NCBI GenBank assembly: GCA_022494885.1
Contig: JAGVSM010003485.1
Span: forward strand, 166,811-230,810
DNA length: 64,000 nucleotides
Direction of reading: 5' to 3'
Origin: Micrasema longulum
Taxonomy: Eukaryota > Arthropoda > Insecta > Trichoptera > Brachycentridae
A program made the position numbers and the translations under genes. The notes below the pieces were generated by a model. It had not been told where the DNA came from, ran no database searches, and saw nothing but the letters and a program-made list of their open reading frames with translations. Positions 20,581-31,895 of the stretch are shown in pieces (the stretch's first letter is position 1; every line of letters starts with the position of its first letter).

Positions 20581-21004
20581 TTTATATTCTGAAAGATTCA
20601 AACATTGGTGAGTAAATCTATTTCCTATTTAATCTTTTTTTGTAAGCCCTGATCAAGCTTGCTGGTTATTCTAATCTAACTTTTCGAAATTGAAACTGAA
20701 TCGTTTTAATACCCTCTGGGGCGGACTGTAACGGGACACAGTGTAATACTGTGAGGGGATAGGTAATTATGTTTTAGTCAAATTTCCCAGCAAATGAGTC
20801 AAAAAAAATTGTTAGCCGGGTGATACAGATTTTAATAAAGAATATAAAATTTAATACCTTCAAAAAGGCGCAAAAAGATCAAGCTGTTTTTTTTATCCAT
20901 TGGATCCCGATCTGGCACTTGTGTCATTACTGTGATGACATTCAAATGACATTACCTCATCCAAATATTGAGGGTAAAACAAAGAGGCAAGGTAATTTAC
21001 TATA
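20581..21004. other. No gene seen
   Basis: Spacer between two MITEs. No exon or motif is supported. Confidence 0.4.
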
Positions 21005-21366
21005 CAGAGTGTTTTTTAAACACTGTCACATCCAAAACCACGATGACCAGTATGAGCAAGAAGACATATTGGCACATTAAAATATTTTTTTAGAACGTAT
21101 AAAATTTTTAAAAATAAAATATCAAAAAAAGCAAATGGTTGCTTACTTTTGCACGGGTGAAACAAGGAGGGGGAAGGGAGAGAGTCTGATACTGCGCCGC
21201 GCTCCCTTTTTTTCAACCCTGCAGAAGTAAGCAACCATTTGTTTTTTAATATTTTATTTTCAAAAAATTTCTTTGTTCTAAATATTTTTTGAAATATGCT
21301 AATATGTCTTCTTGCCCATACTGATCATCGTGGTTTCGGATGTAACAGGGTTTAAAGAACACCCTA
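21005..21366. mobile_element. Palindromic MITE, family P, copy 2
   Basis: The arms run CAGAGTGTTTTTTAAACACT to CCCTGCAGAAGTAAGCAACC and back to GGGTTTAAAGAACACCCTA, flanked by TATA on both sides. The layout and length match 684-1047. Confidence 0.75.
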
Positions 21367-21860
21367 TATAATTATTCCTTTGAGAACCTTTTGAGGTAGT
21401 TTATTCAGAAAACATAGTCATACATAATAAGTATTAAAAACAGTGATTTTCTAACATAAAAAGACCAATTAAGTTTTCATAAATTATGTCAAAGATGTAA
21501 AAATCAAATGCAATAAAAAATAAATAAAAAAAAAACTTAAGTGAGGAATAATTAATCGTTAACATTTGCGTTTTCCATGGAGGTGTAAATAAAAAATACT
21601 GAATACACTTTCCGAGCCTTTCCGAGAAATGTAGTTTTAGCCAATGTTTTTCAATGTGCTCTTCTTTGTTAAAGTGTCCCCCATACGCTGTGCGTCATAT
21701 ATGGGATACAGTGTAACATTATGTAAGTGATTTTAGACAAATATAAAAATTCCTTGACTAAAAAATGTAATCATCTAATATTATGCGTACATTTGTTTTG
21801 AATGCGGAAGTTAAGTGTTATTTGATTATTTTTTTATTTGTTAATAGACTATTGAACTAA
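21367..21860. other. No gene seen
   Basis: AT-rich spacer without supported features. Confidence 0.4.
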
Positions 21861-21861
21861 A

Positions 21862-22985
21862 GCATTTTTAAACTTAATATATCGTGTTATCAACGCGATG
21901 AATTTTTAAAGTTTTGTATTTCTGAAATTACTCCGAATGTGACGTCAGAGGCTCTCTTCCGCTTATTCTCGATCAGTTATGCTGATTGGTCCGTTTATGA
22001 TAAGTAAACCGGATGTCTTTCACAGCTCTCTTATCATTGGTTGATTCATATGAACCAGCGACGTCGTTCAGAGTAGTCTGTTTTTATTTAAATATTTTTT
22101 ATTATTTTTTGCTGAAGTTTCTTATTGTTCAATACCCTCATTAATTCAATCAAATAGAGTCAAAGCACCAGTAAATGACCACCCCCTAGTAAATGACCAA
22201 TGGTTAATAAAACACAATATAATAAGAATTGCTACATGTGTCCAGTCAAAAAACTTTTAACACTAGAAACTATGACTGAAGCAGTAGGCGGACACATATT
22301 TTGGTAAGAAACAAATCTATCAGTTTTGATCTGTGAGTTGTCAAAAGTTAATAGTGCGTCTTCCCGTTATTGTTCTGAGATTGATAGTGTTTTTTTAAGG
22401 AAAGGTGTGGTAAGTGTTTTATTTGATGCTATTTCTTTGAATATATCCATATTCTAATGTGTTAGGGTGTTTTATAATGTTATGATGTAACAAAATCTCT
22501 GAGAATTATTTTTACTGGGGTAGTAGTGGTCATTCACTGGTGATTCTGCTATTTTTTTAGAGTAACATTAATTACAATTGTAATACTCGTATTTCAATGA
22601 AAAAGTAAAAGTACTGTGTTTTTTATTATTTTCTTTTATTTTGTACGCTTAAATAATGAAATTTATACCTTTAATGTGGATTTTACTACAAGCTGAACCA
22701 TAAACGGTCATTCATTGGTGCTTTGACCCTATATTGTTACTTTATCTTTTAATTTTTTGTTGCAACTATTATTACTATATTTGACCATTAATGCCATGAC
22801 AGTTTTTTGAAAATATGCCATGCCAATATGATTTCCGGTTTATAGGAAGCCAATTCACCAATCAGCAGAACTCACCGAAGAGAACTTGCGACGTCACACG
22901 CGGAGTAATTTTAAAATTACCAAACTAAGAAAGTCGTAACGCTGATAGTACGATACACAAAAACATTTTTAAAAAACATATTTGC
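21862..22985. mobile_element. Long-TIR DNA element, family Q
   Basis: The left arm (about 21862-22015) and right arm (about 22840-22985) are inverted copies sharing CATTTTTAAA, GAAATTACTCCG, TGTGACGTC, CTCTCTTCCG/CTCTTCGG, CTGATTGGT and AAACCGG. No transposase is visible; the centre holds another TIR element. Solo arms lie at 39195-39310, 53790-54030, 55190-55330 and 58900-58990. Confidence 0.65.
22157..22729. mobile_element. TA-flanked MITE, family R, nested in Q
   Basis: Termini GAGTCAAAGCACCAGTAAAT and, inverted, GGGTCAAAGCACCAATGAAT; TA on both sides (22155-22156 and 22730-22731). 573 bp without a coding region. The TA duplication points to Tc1/mariner-type mobilisation. Confidence 0.75.
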
Positions 22986-23246
22986 CTTAGCTTGATGGTT
23001 TATTAAAATGAATTTTTAAAAAAAAGAATTTCCTCATTGATTAAAGAAAACAGATTCACGCACGAGTTGAATTTAGCGCCATCTATAAATAGTCTTCTAA
23101 AACAAGGAAAAACATAAACTTACTTTTAAAATTCCACAGGCAGAATATATTTTTCCGTCTTATACCCGAAAAACACAGATGGCGCAGACACATAGCATTA
23201 AAAAAAAACTTCTTATTATATAACAAAACTATTTATTTTCTAAAAT

Positions 23247-23985
23247 ACCGGGTTTTCGTTCCGTGGTGGTGTCGTGCGGACTCACGGATCAGTAGCTCAA
23301 TCACAAATAACTATCGACGAGCACGCAAATAAGCGACGTGACAAAAATTTCTCACTGTGGTTGTTTATCGTATTCCCGATCACAATGCAACATTCTCGAA
23401 CACCTAATATCACATGTCAAAATATTTACGTTCGCAACGTATAATCCTGCTACGCAATCACATATTTGAATTTCACCGGTGTAAATATGGAAAATATTCC
23501 AAAACTGCTATTTTTATTTATTTATTAATTATCACGCTATTTTTTGCATTTAGCCGGCGGCGGCGGTTGGCAAGCCAAATGTCAAGAAAAGCAGTCGCTA
23601 TAGTAATTGTAATTTAATTTTCACTTTTTCGTATAAGATATTCCTTACTATTTTGAAAATGCAATATATTGTATTATTGTTTATAGTAAACGCCGATTTT
23701 TCGCCAGTAAACTGTATTTATTTACGAGGAAAACAAAAAAACAAACCGATACGAGCGTTGGCTTAGAGATTACAAACGCATTGACTTATGACTGCGATAA
23801 CTTAAGCATGTCTATGATTTTTCATTGTGATCGCTCATTTGAGCGTTTGCTTGGCATGTTTTTAAGTACGTCGATAGTATTTGTGATTGAGCTACTGAGG
23901 TCCAAGATTCAAGCCCCGCTCTACCTCAACCTGATTACCATTTTCTAGAATCCCCTAATGGATAGTGTTATTAATTTTTTTTTAT
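23247..23985 (+). repeat. S2 SINE split by element T
   Basis: 23247-23289 is the S2 head (CCGGGTTTTCGTTCCGTGG, GGACTCACGGAT) and 23898-23985 its continuation (AGGTCCAAGATTCAAGCCCC, GATTACCATTTTCTAGAATC). Intact S2 copies are at 50451, 51131 and 52397-52568. Confidence 0.75.
23290..23897. mobile_element. TIR DNA element, family T
   Basis: A 608-bp element with termini CAGTAGCTCAATCACAAATA in inverted orientation (about 29 bp; one arm has an extra A). The interior contains GGTTGGCAAGCCAAATGTCA and AGTAAACGCCGATTTTTC, shared with 31672-31890. It is non-autonomous, with no clear target duplication. Confidence 0.8.
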
Positions 23986-24100
23986 TGGGAAAACAAACAG
24001 TATGTACAGAAATATTGTCAATTTCTTTGTATATTAGTGTAGGATACTCATGCACACACCAAACAAATTGTTTAGATTAACGACAATAATTTAAGCTTAA
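23985..24100 (-). repeat. LINE 3' end, reversed
   Basis: TTTTTATTGGGAAAACAAAC, AGTATGTACAGAAATATTG and ATACTCATGCACACACC match 15785-15860. Confidence 0.65.
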
Positions 24101-24109
24101 TAGCTCTTC

Positions 24110-24800
24110 CAACCTCTACCGCAACATGAACTATATATTTGTTCTAGTAACGAGAGAACCCTTTTAATACCATTTCACCGATCTCTAATTTTCTTGCCTC
24201 CTTTTTCACAGTAGTAGCTGCTCGGTTTTAGAATAGTCTACCCACTAATGTCAGAGACGCCCTTTCTTTATTTACATTTAAATCGAGATGGAAATGTCAC
24301 TATCTAAATTATAAATTTTATTTATTAAATCATACAATTTATTTATTTTTTGTACTCCCAGAAGTTACAATAAACTCATTTTGGGACAGAACAATATTTA
24401 CATAAAGGTATGGTAATAATAATAATATAGTAACAATTAATAATATGTACATAAAACGAAAATAAGATAGCAAGCAAATATATAATACAAAGAAATTTAA
24501 ACAATCCATAATAAAAATAAAAATTAAATATTTACATATTTATATATTTATGTATTCTATATTCTAGTTGTTCCTTTCTCCTTTTTTCCTCCCCATCTTC
24601 TCTCCTTTCTTCATAATTAGTGTTATTTATTTTTTTATGATACAATTATAAGATCAATTATAATTAGAATATTTCCATATACTTGAAATTTTTTTATACT
24701 GACCGGTTTGGGTAGATAGGAAGAAGTTTCCTTAAGGCAATATGCTCGCCCTTATATGTATATTTATTGTATATGTATATAAAGTGTAAAAATAAAATAA
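24110..24800 (+). mobile_element. LINE 3' end with nested reversed LINE tail
   Basis: Matches the element at 7541-7872 and, reversed, 38500-38945: CAGTAGTAGCTGCTCGG, CTACCCACTAATGTCAGAGA, TTTACATTTAAATCGAGATG, CACTATCTAAATT, later GGTTTGGGTAGATAGGAAG. Between about 24310 and 24540 a reversed family E tail (CCCAGAAGTTACAATAAACT) interrupts it. Confidence 0.65.
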
Positions 24801-24949
24801 AATATGAAAATAAATAATTTAAATGATGATAAAGATAATAAATGAAAAATATGTTTACACTAATAAAATTATTTAAATATGCACTGCGCTGTATTGCACA
24901 GCGTGTAGAAATATTATTTTCACTGTTTTGGATGAAACAAACCGCCTCC

Positions 24950-26250
24950 ATACATAGAGGTAATATATATTACTGCCTCCATAGAAACTTTTGCAGCGCA
25001 GCGACGCTCTAGAGCATTTTGACCTTTATTAAAATGTCTGACCACAGAGCAAATGCGTCAAGGTGGTTCCAAACAAAAATGTGAAACAAATCATTCATAG
25101 ATGGCGCTTTTATATTTTTTTATTAAAAAATGTCATTTTTACGTTTATTTTCAATGGAAATTTTACAAAACTTGGTTTGCGGAAACTTTACACTATATTG
25201 ATTGTAACAACTACCATAACAATATAATTTAGGTCCTTTTCACAAAATGGTGTACAAAACAAAAAAAAAACTTATTTTTTTGTTTTTGTGTAATGCCGGC
25301 GCTGCCTTTTGATAATATATTTTTTGATTATTTTTTTTAACGTAACTGTTCGGTACAGCTTATCTTATAAAAAAAACAACATGCCCATCTCTAAATATGC
25401 AGTTACTTTTGTAACCTGCATTATTTTTACTACTTGTAAATATATCATTAAATTAACAAATAGGTCGTGTGCGTTTCAATTAGAACACTAAAAAAATCCA
25501 TAAGCACATCATTCAGAACGATTGTTATTTAGGTCAAAGGATTTCCAAGAAAATTGTATAATGATTTCATTGTGGGTTTTCCGTGAGGCGTTCGCGTAGA
25601 GAAAGTAATTCTCATTTTATGGTTGGTTTTTTTATTATTATTGTCATACAAATTTAATACTGAATTAATTAGAAAATGCTTGAATTAATTATTGTTTTTT
25701 TTGTACAGAGTAGGCACAACTGGTGTGCTTAAATGTATGGAGTAATATCTTTAAAGTTTCAACCTTACAACCAACCAAATTAATAACAAGAGAATAAGAG
25801 ATATGCCGGTCAAGAAAATATTATATAATCACAATACAATACCGTTATTTTTCATGTATATTATTTTTTTATGTTTATAAAAGGCATTTGAGCTGATTTA
25901 CACCAAAAAAATATAATTGGATTTTAGTTTAACAGCAAACGTGTAACGGACGGTTTGAAGTTTGCGCTTGAAATTCTCGACCTGAGTGCCTAAAGTTCGT
26001 CGCTTTACTGTAAACTGTATCTATGTAACTTCGTGATTGATAATCATAGAATGATTTTGTCCATATGGGCGACTCTATTAGCCGGTGGCGTGTTATTACT
26101 TTAAGGAACTTCTTCATTCAGAGAATGCACATTTAGCATGTAAAGCTGTCTGTTTTGGAAAAATATACGAAATAGTAAATCTTTCAAATAAATCCTTTGT
26201 GTTAAATAACAAAATAAATTGTTGCAATACCCTAGGCGCAACTGGTAAAA
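24950..26250. other. No gene seen
   Basis: AT-rich DNA with short AT-driven ORFs (25309-25491, 25929-26117), none with a recognisable domain or splice structure. Confidence 0.4.
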
Positions 26251-26259
26251 GAAAATAAT

Positions 26260-26995
26260 ATTTTTTTGTTTAAATAAAACAATATGAACCAACTTCGAAA
26301 TGCATTCACCTATATCCAGGATACATAGGTATGGAAATAAGTTTGAACAAATATTTGATATTTTCAATACAAACTATGTTAATGAATTCAAATGTATTCT
26401 CACTCGTTATTTTTTAGAAAAGTAATGAAATTTTTTTACAATATATTATTAATTTAACTTTGTTTCCTTGGATGCGTATTTTTGTTTATTTCTTTATTTT
26501 AAAGTGTTGTACATAATATAAATCGTACATTGGTGGATTAATTGCCAAATGGCAACTTCTTCCAATCAACTTTTAAAAGAAAGTTATTATTTAGATAATT
26601 TAAGTCTTCAAATTGCTCTAAAAACTTCTTATTTATAAAGTATTATTGTAGCATTATTTGTCTTTTTCATCATTACATAGTTTAATACTAGCCACTTTAT
26701 TTTTATGTTAAATTATTCTCAACTATACTTTGTTATATTAAAATTTAGAACATAAGATTTTCTCATGTTAATTTGTATGTTTTATTTGTTATCTTAGATG
26801 TGTTATGTTTCTGTTTTACTTTTTTGTTGTTTTTATATTTTATTATCATTAAATTTTGTAAATTGAATTATTCTATTATATGTCATATTCTATATTACAT
26901 AATGAATTGTTCACTGTTGTGATCATTTCTGTAAAACTTTTTATTTTAAACGGTTCTTTGAACCGTTGATGTATAAATAAATAAATATAGGTAAT
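26260..26995 (+). pseudogene. LINE 3' region, family C
   Basis: 26285-26445 reads NFEMHSPISRIHRYGNKFEQ, then IFDIFNTNYVNEFKC, a LINE C-terminus; 62220-62300 on the - strand matches it. The 3' end AAACGGTTCTTTGAACCGTT plus GATGTATAAATAAATAAATA is shared with 55015-55050. A reversed family B tail interrupts it at 26500-26585. Confidence 0.65.
26500..26585 (-). repeat. LINE family B tail, reversed
   Basis: GTACATTGGTGGATTAATTG, CCAAATGGCAACTTCTTCC: the same tail as 7925-8060. Confidence 0.65.
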
Positions 26996-26999
26996 ACGA

Positions 27000-27540
27000 T
27001 TTCTCACAATTCCTTGAGTAGGTTAGTTGGTCAGATTCCATGAATTTGCGAAGATACCCATTATTTTCATGGTGAGTATTGGGTATCTGTAAAAATATAG
27101 TGTCCTTCGCACTGACGTATAATAAATAGACCGGTTATTCCCGTACTAGCTACATCGGAAATATAGCAAATACTACGTTGCTATCAAGAATTTTAAAAAA
27201 AGAAATAACAAATCACAATACACAGTAATCGTTCATATAGGAAAGAGATAAGCATACTTCGTTAGTTCATATTTTTTCTTATTCTTCTTCTTCTTCTTAT
27301 TTTTCCACTACCAGCTTCTAAATGGAGCACGTAGACGTCGCCAGACGCCTCCAGGGGTCGTATTCCAAACGCTCTCGCGGCCGTATTATCTCGTGTATAC
27401 ATACAAAATACACGAGTAAAACTTATACAAAAATAAGCGAGAGCGGTTCAGAATAGGCCGCGATTATAATGGGCCTGCCACACACTCGGCGAGTGGCATG
27501 GGAAGTAGCGAGAAAAGGAGGCAGAGACGTAAATATAAAT
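27000..27540. other. No gene; TTC microsatellite and mild GC rise
   Basis: A short (TTC)n occurs at about 27282-27300, then a moderately GC-rich stretch to about 27535 without an ORF or recognisable repeat. Confidence 0.4.
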
Positions 27541-27544
27541 AAAT

Positions 27545-27865
27545 AAATTGTAAGATAAACGTATTTTTAAATATTATTTAATTTTGTATTAATTATCTTA
27601 AGACATCTCCATAAAATGTTCTGTATTTTATTCTTTAAGAAAAATGCTGTCTACCTCAGAACAGGTATTTACTTTACCTTGTGAGAATAGGCTGCCCAAT
27701 ATGTTTGCTTATGCTTTAATTTTATTTAATTTTTACTTGAGTTTACTTTAATTTAGCTTATTTGTATATTTTTTACCTTTACTGTTTTGCAAACAGATCC
27801 TAATAATACTATCCTTTACAATAGACGCCGATTTACTCGGCATTGAACTGAACTGAAGGTATACT
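27545..27865. other. Probable worn LINE tail
   Basis: Starts after AAATAAATAAATTG and contains ACCTTGTGAGAATAGGCTGC and TAGACGCCGATTTACTCGGC. It resembles a LINE 3'UTR, but no coding remnant allows a call. Confidence 0.3.
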
Positions 27866-27994
27866 TAAATAATTAATTCTATCCTATGAGAATGGAACAA
27901 TAAATCAAGTATTTTTGTCTTGAAAGATGATAATGTCATGAATACGCTCATAGAAAGGAGGGTACGAGTACTAAAGAAAATATTGCTTCGAAGA

Positions 27995-28095
27995 ACACAA
28001 AAGATGGATTTTTTTCAAGCCTGGGTTTCTGTGATGTAATTCACCACTATAATTGGGCTTCCTGGCCTGTTTTGGTGCAAAAATAAAATATAAAA
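27995..28095 (+). repeat. SINE S1 tail only
   Basis: CAAGCCTGGGTTTCTGTGAT, GTAATTCACCAC, CTGGCCTGTTTTGGTGCAAA match the S1 tail at 545-605. Confidence 0.7.
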
Positions 28096-28254
28096 ATATT
28101 ATTATTTAGGCACCTTAAGGGTTTTTTTTACTCTAATACATATTTTTTTGTTTTATTAATTTTTCACGCCTATAAGGCTTTTACATACATGGTAGTTATA
28201 TAAAACATGAGTATATAAACAACACAAAATTTAAAAAATACAATATGAAGCAAT

Positions 28255-28510
28255 ATTAAACATTATTTTAGTTTCTTCAATGTAGATTGAATCGCAATCA
28301 TTACAATTGAATTGGTATATGCCTAATTTATTATATTTATGGACTTTGTCTTTGTGATTTTTTAACAGTGTTCCTATATTGTTAGTTTTGTAGAATAGAG
28401 GTTTAATATTTAATGGTAGGGAATTAGATAATTGTTTGGAAAAAATGTCGTTTATAAAAAGAATTCGACTTCATTGTTTGGGTGGATTTACTTTATTTAT
28501 TGTGGGATTA
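28255..28510 (-). pseudogene. Penelope-like GIY-YIG endonuclease fragment
   Basis: The - strand is open through IKPLFYKTNNIGTLLKNHKD, then KVHKYNKLGIYQFNCNDCDS, then IYIEET. G-I-Y-x(n)-C-x2-C-x-x-I-Y-I is the start of the GIY-YIG endonuclease domain with the CxxC of Penelope-like retroelements; the normal YIG glycine is Glu here. It is truncated at both sides; an RTE landed just upstream of it in element orientation. Confidence 0.75.
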
Positions 28511-28517
28511 ATAAAAT

Positions 28518-28866
28518 AGGAAATATTTATCGACAAAATTAAGAAAGGTCTTTTGCGATGGTTCGGTCATGTGGAGCGAATGAATGATGAAAGAACGGCT
28601 AAAAAGATTTATGATGCGAATGTGTCAGGTTGTAGAACTCGAGGAAGGCCGAGAAAGACATGGCATGATCAAGTACAACAAATTCTTGAAAGTGATCATG
28701 TGAAAAGTCGGAATAATCGACGTGCGTGCATGAGAAGATGTATGAATGTGAAGGAAGCAAAGGAAGTGTGCCAGGACAGAGTGGTGTGGCGTTCTATCCT
28801 TTCTGCCTACCCCTCCGGGGAAATGGCGTGATGGTTAGTTAGTTAGTTAGTTAGTTAGGAAATATT
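28518..28866 (+). mobile_element. RTE-like element (d), 5'-truncated with TSD
   Basis: Encodes FIDKIKKGLLRWFGHVERMN, DERTAKKIYDANVSGCRTRG, RPRKTWHDQVQQILESDHVK, and ends VWRSILSAYPSGEMA then a stop, then (TTAG)n. AGGAAATATT is duplicated at 28518-28527 and 28857-28866, the target-site duplication. The C-terminal reading frame of 92 codons is open, so this is among the younger copies. Confidence 0.85.
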
Positions 28867-28869
28867 TTA

Positions 28870-29475
28870 TTAGTCAAGTAAAATTTGATAAATAAGCTTG
28901 TATAGCTTTGAAACCGATCGGTAAAAAAAAGAAAGTTGTTTTATTTATTTTACTATAATGAATAACCATAAATTTAGTGCGTCAAATATAAAATTTATAT
29001 TAATAACATTATTTGAAGTAGTGGGGCTTGTTTTGAAATATATTAGGAATTAGGATTCTTAACACGTTACATAAAGTAAATTAATTTGTTACATACCCGT
29101 GTAACTCTATACAAAATAGTATGAAGTGACATCACGATATTAATATGTCAACGTGTCAAGGTTTCTCTTACAATCAACATGGAAATTTAAGGATATATCT
29201 TCAGATATTATGCAGAATACAAGCAGGCAAGCCAGGGAGTGAAACCGGATGTAGGTTATACATTCTTAACAACAGAGCCTATACATTTTGGTCGTATGTT
29301 AATAAATATATTGTTACAGAAACAAGACGTCACGAGTTTTTGAATTCATGAAAAAAAATTTTTTAAAAAGGTTTTGAGGCACGTGTCAATCCTTAAGTTA
29401 CATAAAAAATATAATATTCAATACATTGTAAATTTCATGCCTAACTTTTTTTGCACCATATCAGGTCAGGAGGGC
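28870..29475. other. No gene seen
   Basis: AT-rich. The ORF at 29145-29351 (68 codons) has no recognisable domain or splice context. Confidence 0.4.
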
Positions 29476-29479
29476 TGAT

Positions 29480-29850
29480 TATTTTATTTTATTTATTTAT
29501 ATTTTATTTTATTTACATATACGGTGCCTTTACAAAAATTATAATAAAAACATATTTGGTTTAATTAACGCACACAATACTTTTTGCCCTTGGGTAAATC
29601 TTGATTGAGAAAAAAAATCAAACCGTAAAATCATACAATACATTCAAAAGAAGTTTAAAACAATTAAAAAATAAATGTACAAATCAAATTATTAAAATAT
29701 TTTAAAGGATAAACAAGAAAATCATGGAGCACTGTTTCATAAGAAACGCATTCAATACTTTTTACCCAAGATTTAGAAACAAAAATTAAAACTAAATAAC
29801 ACATTCAGTATAATATATTGAGTTTTTCTGCTGACATTTCTTGGTGGAAC
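29480..29850 (-). repeat. Reversed LINE tail
   Basis: Begins with TTTATTTTATTTATTTATA and ATACGGTGCCTTTACAAAAA, the reverse of an A/T-tailed LINE 3' end similar in style to the next element. Confidence 0.45.
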
Positions 29851-29854
29851 TGTA

Positions 29855-30830
29855 TTTTTATTATTATTTTTATTTTATTTTATTGAAATAAACGGCACTT
29901 AGTGCCTTTTACATATTAGTTACAAATACAATTAAATATACATACATGTAAGCATAATTATAAGTAATACAGACCATTTAAAACAATATGATTAATTTAG
30001 AAAGTCTAAGAAATATAAACTATGTATATAAAAGAATAAAATATTACCAGTTATAGAATTATCAATAAAAAAAGATAATTTGGTATTAGAAATACTTTGA
30101 ACCAGTTAAAAAAAACTAAGAAGACAATTTTAAATAACATTAAAAAAAAAAAAATACATGTATTATTATTGAAAACTAATATTTAAGTAAATAGTATATG
30201 TTTATGTATAAAAATATATAATGATGTAAAAAAAATGATAAAGAGAAATATTTTTTAATTCAAGAAAAGAAACGAAAAAAGAAAAAAAAAACACTAATAA
30301 AGAAGTTTAAAACAAATTTTTAACAAAAGTAACAAATAGTTACCTAGAACCTCTACCTCAATAAAATAAAGAAGAAGAGCCGTTCTATATGTAATAAATT
30401 TCATGTGAAACGAGTCACCAATGTCCTGGTACTTATTGCCTAGAGAGTGAAGTCTATTGATGACTGCATTTTTACCATATGATGTCGAAGTATTGTTGCC
30501 ACAGTATTGGTAGGTTTGCCGAGTTGTTCTTTTCGGTACATTAAAACTAATTAGTGATAAAAGTGCAGGGGTGTCAAACATGGAATGGATTATTTTATAT
30601 AAATTTAATAAATCAGTTATAACTCTCCTATCGCCTTAATAATTTCAAAATAAACAGTAACAAATCATAATTTAAAAATTCAATACCAACACCTACTTTA
30701 AAATTTATAAATCGTAAAAACTTATTTTGGACCTTTTCAATACAATGTTGGTGCCTAGAATAATTATCATTCAGTAGAAGTTTAAAACAATTTTTTTTAA
30801 ATTTAAAAATCAAATCGAATAATAAAATAT
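29855..30830 (-). pseudogene. Jockey/CR1-like LINE, RT C-terminus
   Basis: The - strand reads NYSRHQHCIEKVQNKFLRFI, FLNYDLLLFILKLLRR, a frame break, then MFDTPALLSLISFNVPKRTT, RQTYQYCGNNTSTSYGKNAV and a terminal basic stretch. The E-K-V-Q-N-K-F-L-R order and ALLSLI-FNVP-R-TR are the usual C-terminus. The 3' tail (AATAAACGGCACTTAGTGCC) is at 29885-29910. Confidence 0.8.
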
Positions 30831-31235
30831 TTTAACGGATTAATATCATGTTATGTGCCGATGTGGTGTAGCACACAGATAATAAATAGACGAAGATGTT
30901 GTATATTCATTTTATTTATTTCAAAGACATTATAAAATCCATTTTACTGTTACACTTGCAATATACCGTGTATATTAAAGCTAAGCATTACGTCAGAGCG
31001 ACGTAGTAACCACGAAAGATTACATTTCTAATTGCTCCTCAAAAGACTGCGTATGGATTTATATAATACAAGTTTTGGTCTTTTGGAGGGGTAGGTTTGA
31101 AACAAAAAATAGGTACATTTATTCTTTGAGATTTACGCAAAATAATATTTCACACGCGTTGAAACATAAGATTTTCAATTGCATACGATAAACGACCCTT
31201 TTCAATAAAAATACATTATTTTTGCATTCCGCAAG

Positions 31236-31362
31236 ATGTTAACATTGATCCCAGGGGCTTTAGAAGAAGGTAAAGTGCCAAATGCATCAGAATTCTGGGT
31301 ATATTTCGTTCTGTGGAGAACGCGATTTCTACCACCAGCTTACTTAATACAATACGTACTAT
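31236..31362 (+). CDS. Possible orphan exon
   Basis: Open frame MLTLIPGALEEGKVPNASEF, then WVYFVLWRTRFLPPAYLIQY. It is preceded by a pyrimidine-rich stretch ending GCAAG and followed by a GTAAGT donor at 31363 (phase 1). The residues look more protein-like than neighbouring AT-driven ORFs. I do not recognise the family, no partner exon was found, and a chance ORF or LINE piece is possible. Confidence 0.25.
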
Positions 31363-31504
31363 GTAAGTACACAACAATAACAAGAAAATCACAAAGCAAA
31401 TATAATAATTATAATATAGGTTTAATTACCATTCACAATCTTTGTAAAACGTCAATAAAAAATTATAAAAAAAACACAACACTGAGGTTTGAGAAAAGTC
31501 ACTT

Positions 31505-31585
31505 TTTTTTGTCCTCACCGGGAATCGAACCCGGAACCTCCCGTGTGTGAGTCAAGCTGATTTACCATTACACCACGGAGGCCGC
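31505..31585 (-). repeat. tRNA-derived SINE S1 head
   Basis: The reverse strand has GGCGGCCTCCGTGGTGTAAT and GGTTCCGGGTTCGATTCCC, both polymerase III boxes, matching 444-520. The extended ends do not pair as in a tRNA. Confidence 0.7.
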
Positions 31586-31659
31586 CTTGATCCACTTAGT
31601 TTGATAGACCATTTACCGATTACATCGCTCTCGTGACATCGTCAGGTTGGTATGGAAAT

Positions 31660-31895
31660 ACGATAGAACTGCAACTATCCGAACCAATTGCGGTTGGCAA
31701 GCCAAATGTCAAGAAAAACAGTCGCCATAGTAATTGTAATTTAATTTTTACTTTTTTGTATTGGATACTTCTTACTATTTTGCAAATGCAATATTTTGTA
31801 TTATTTTTTATAGTAAACGCCGATTTTTCACCAGTGAACTGTATTTATCGTCTTAGAGATTACTCACGCGTTGACTTATGACTGCGATGTACCAT
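31660..31895 (+). repeat. Element T partial copy
   Basis: GGTTGGCAAGCCAAATGTCA, AAGAAAAACAGTCGCCATAG and AGTAAACGCCGATTTTTCAC match the interior of 23290-23897. It is truncated. Confidence 0.7.

Noticed and set aside
29145..29351. 68-codon ORF as a gene
   Set aside because: No domain, no promoter or splice context, flanked by repeat tails.
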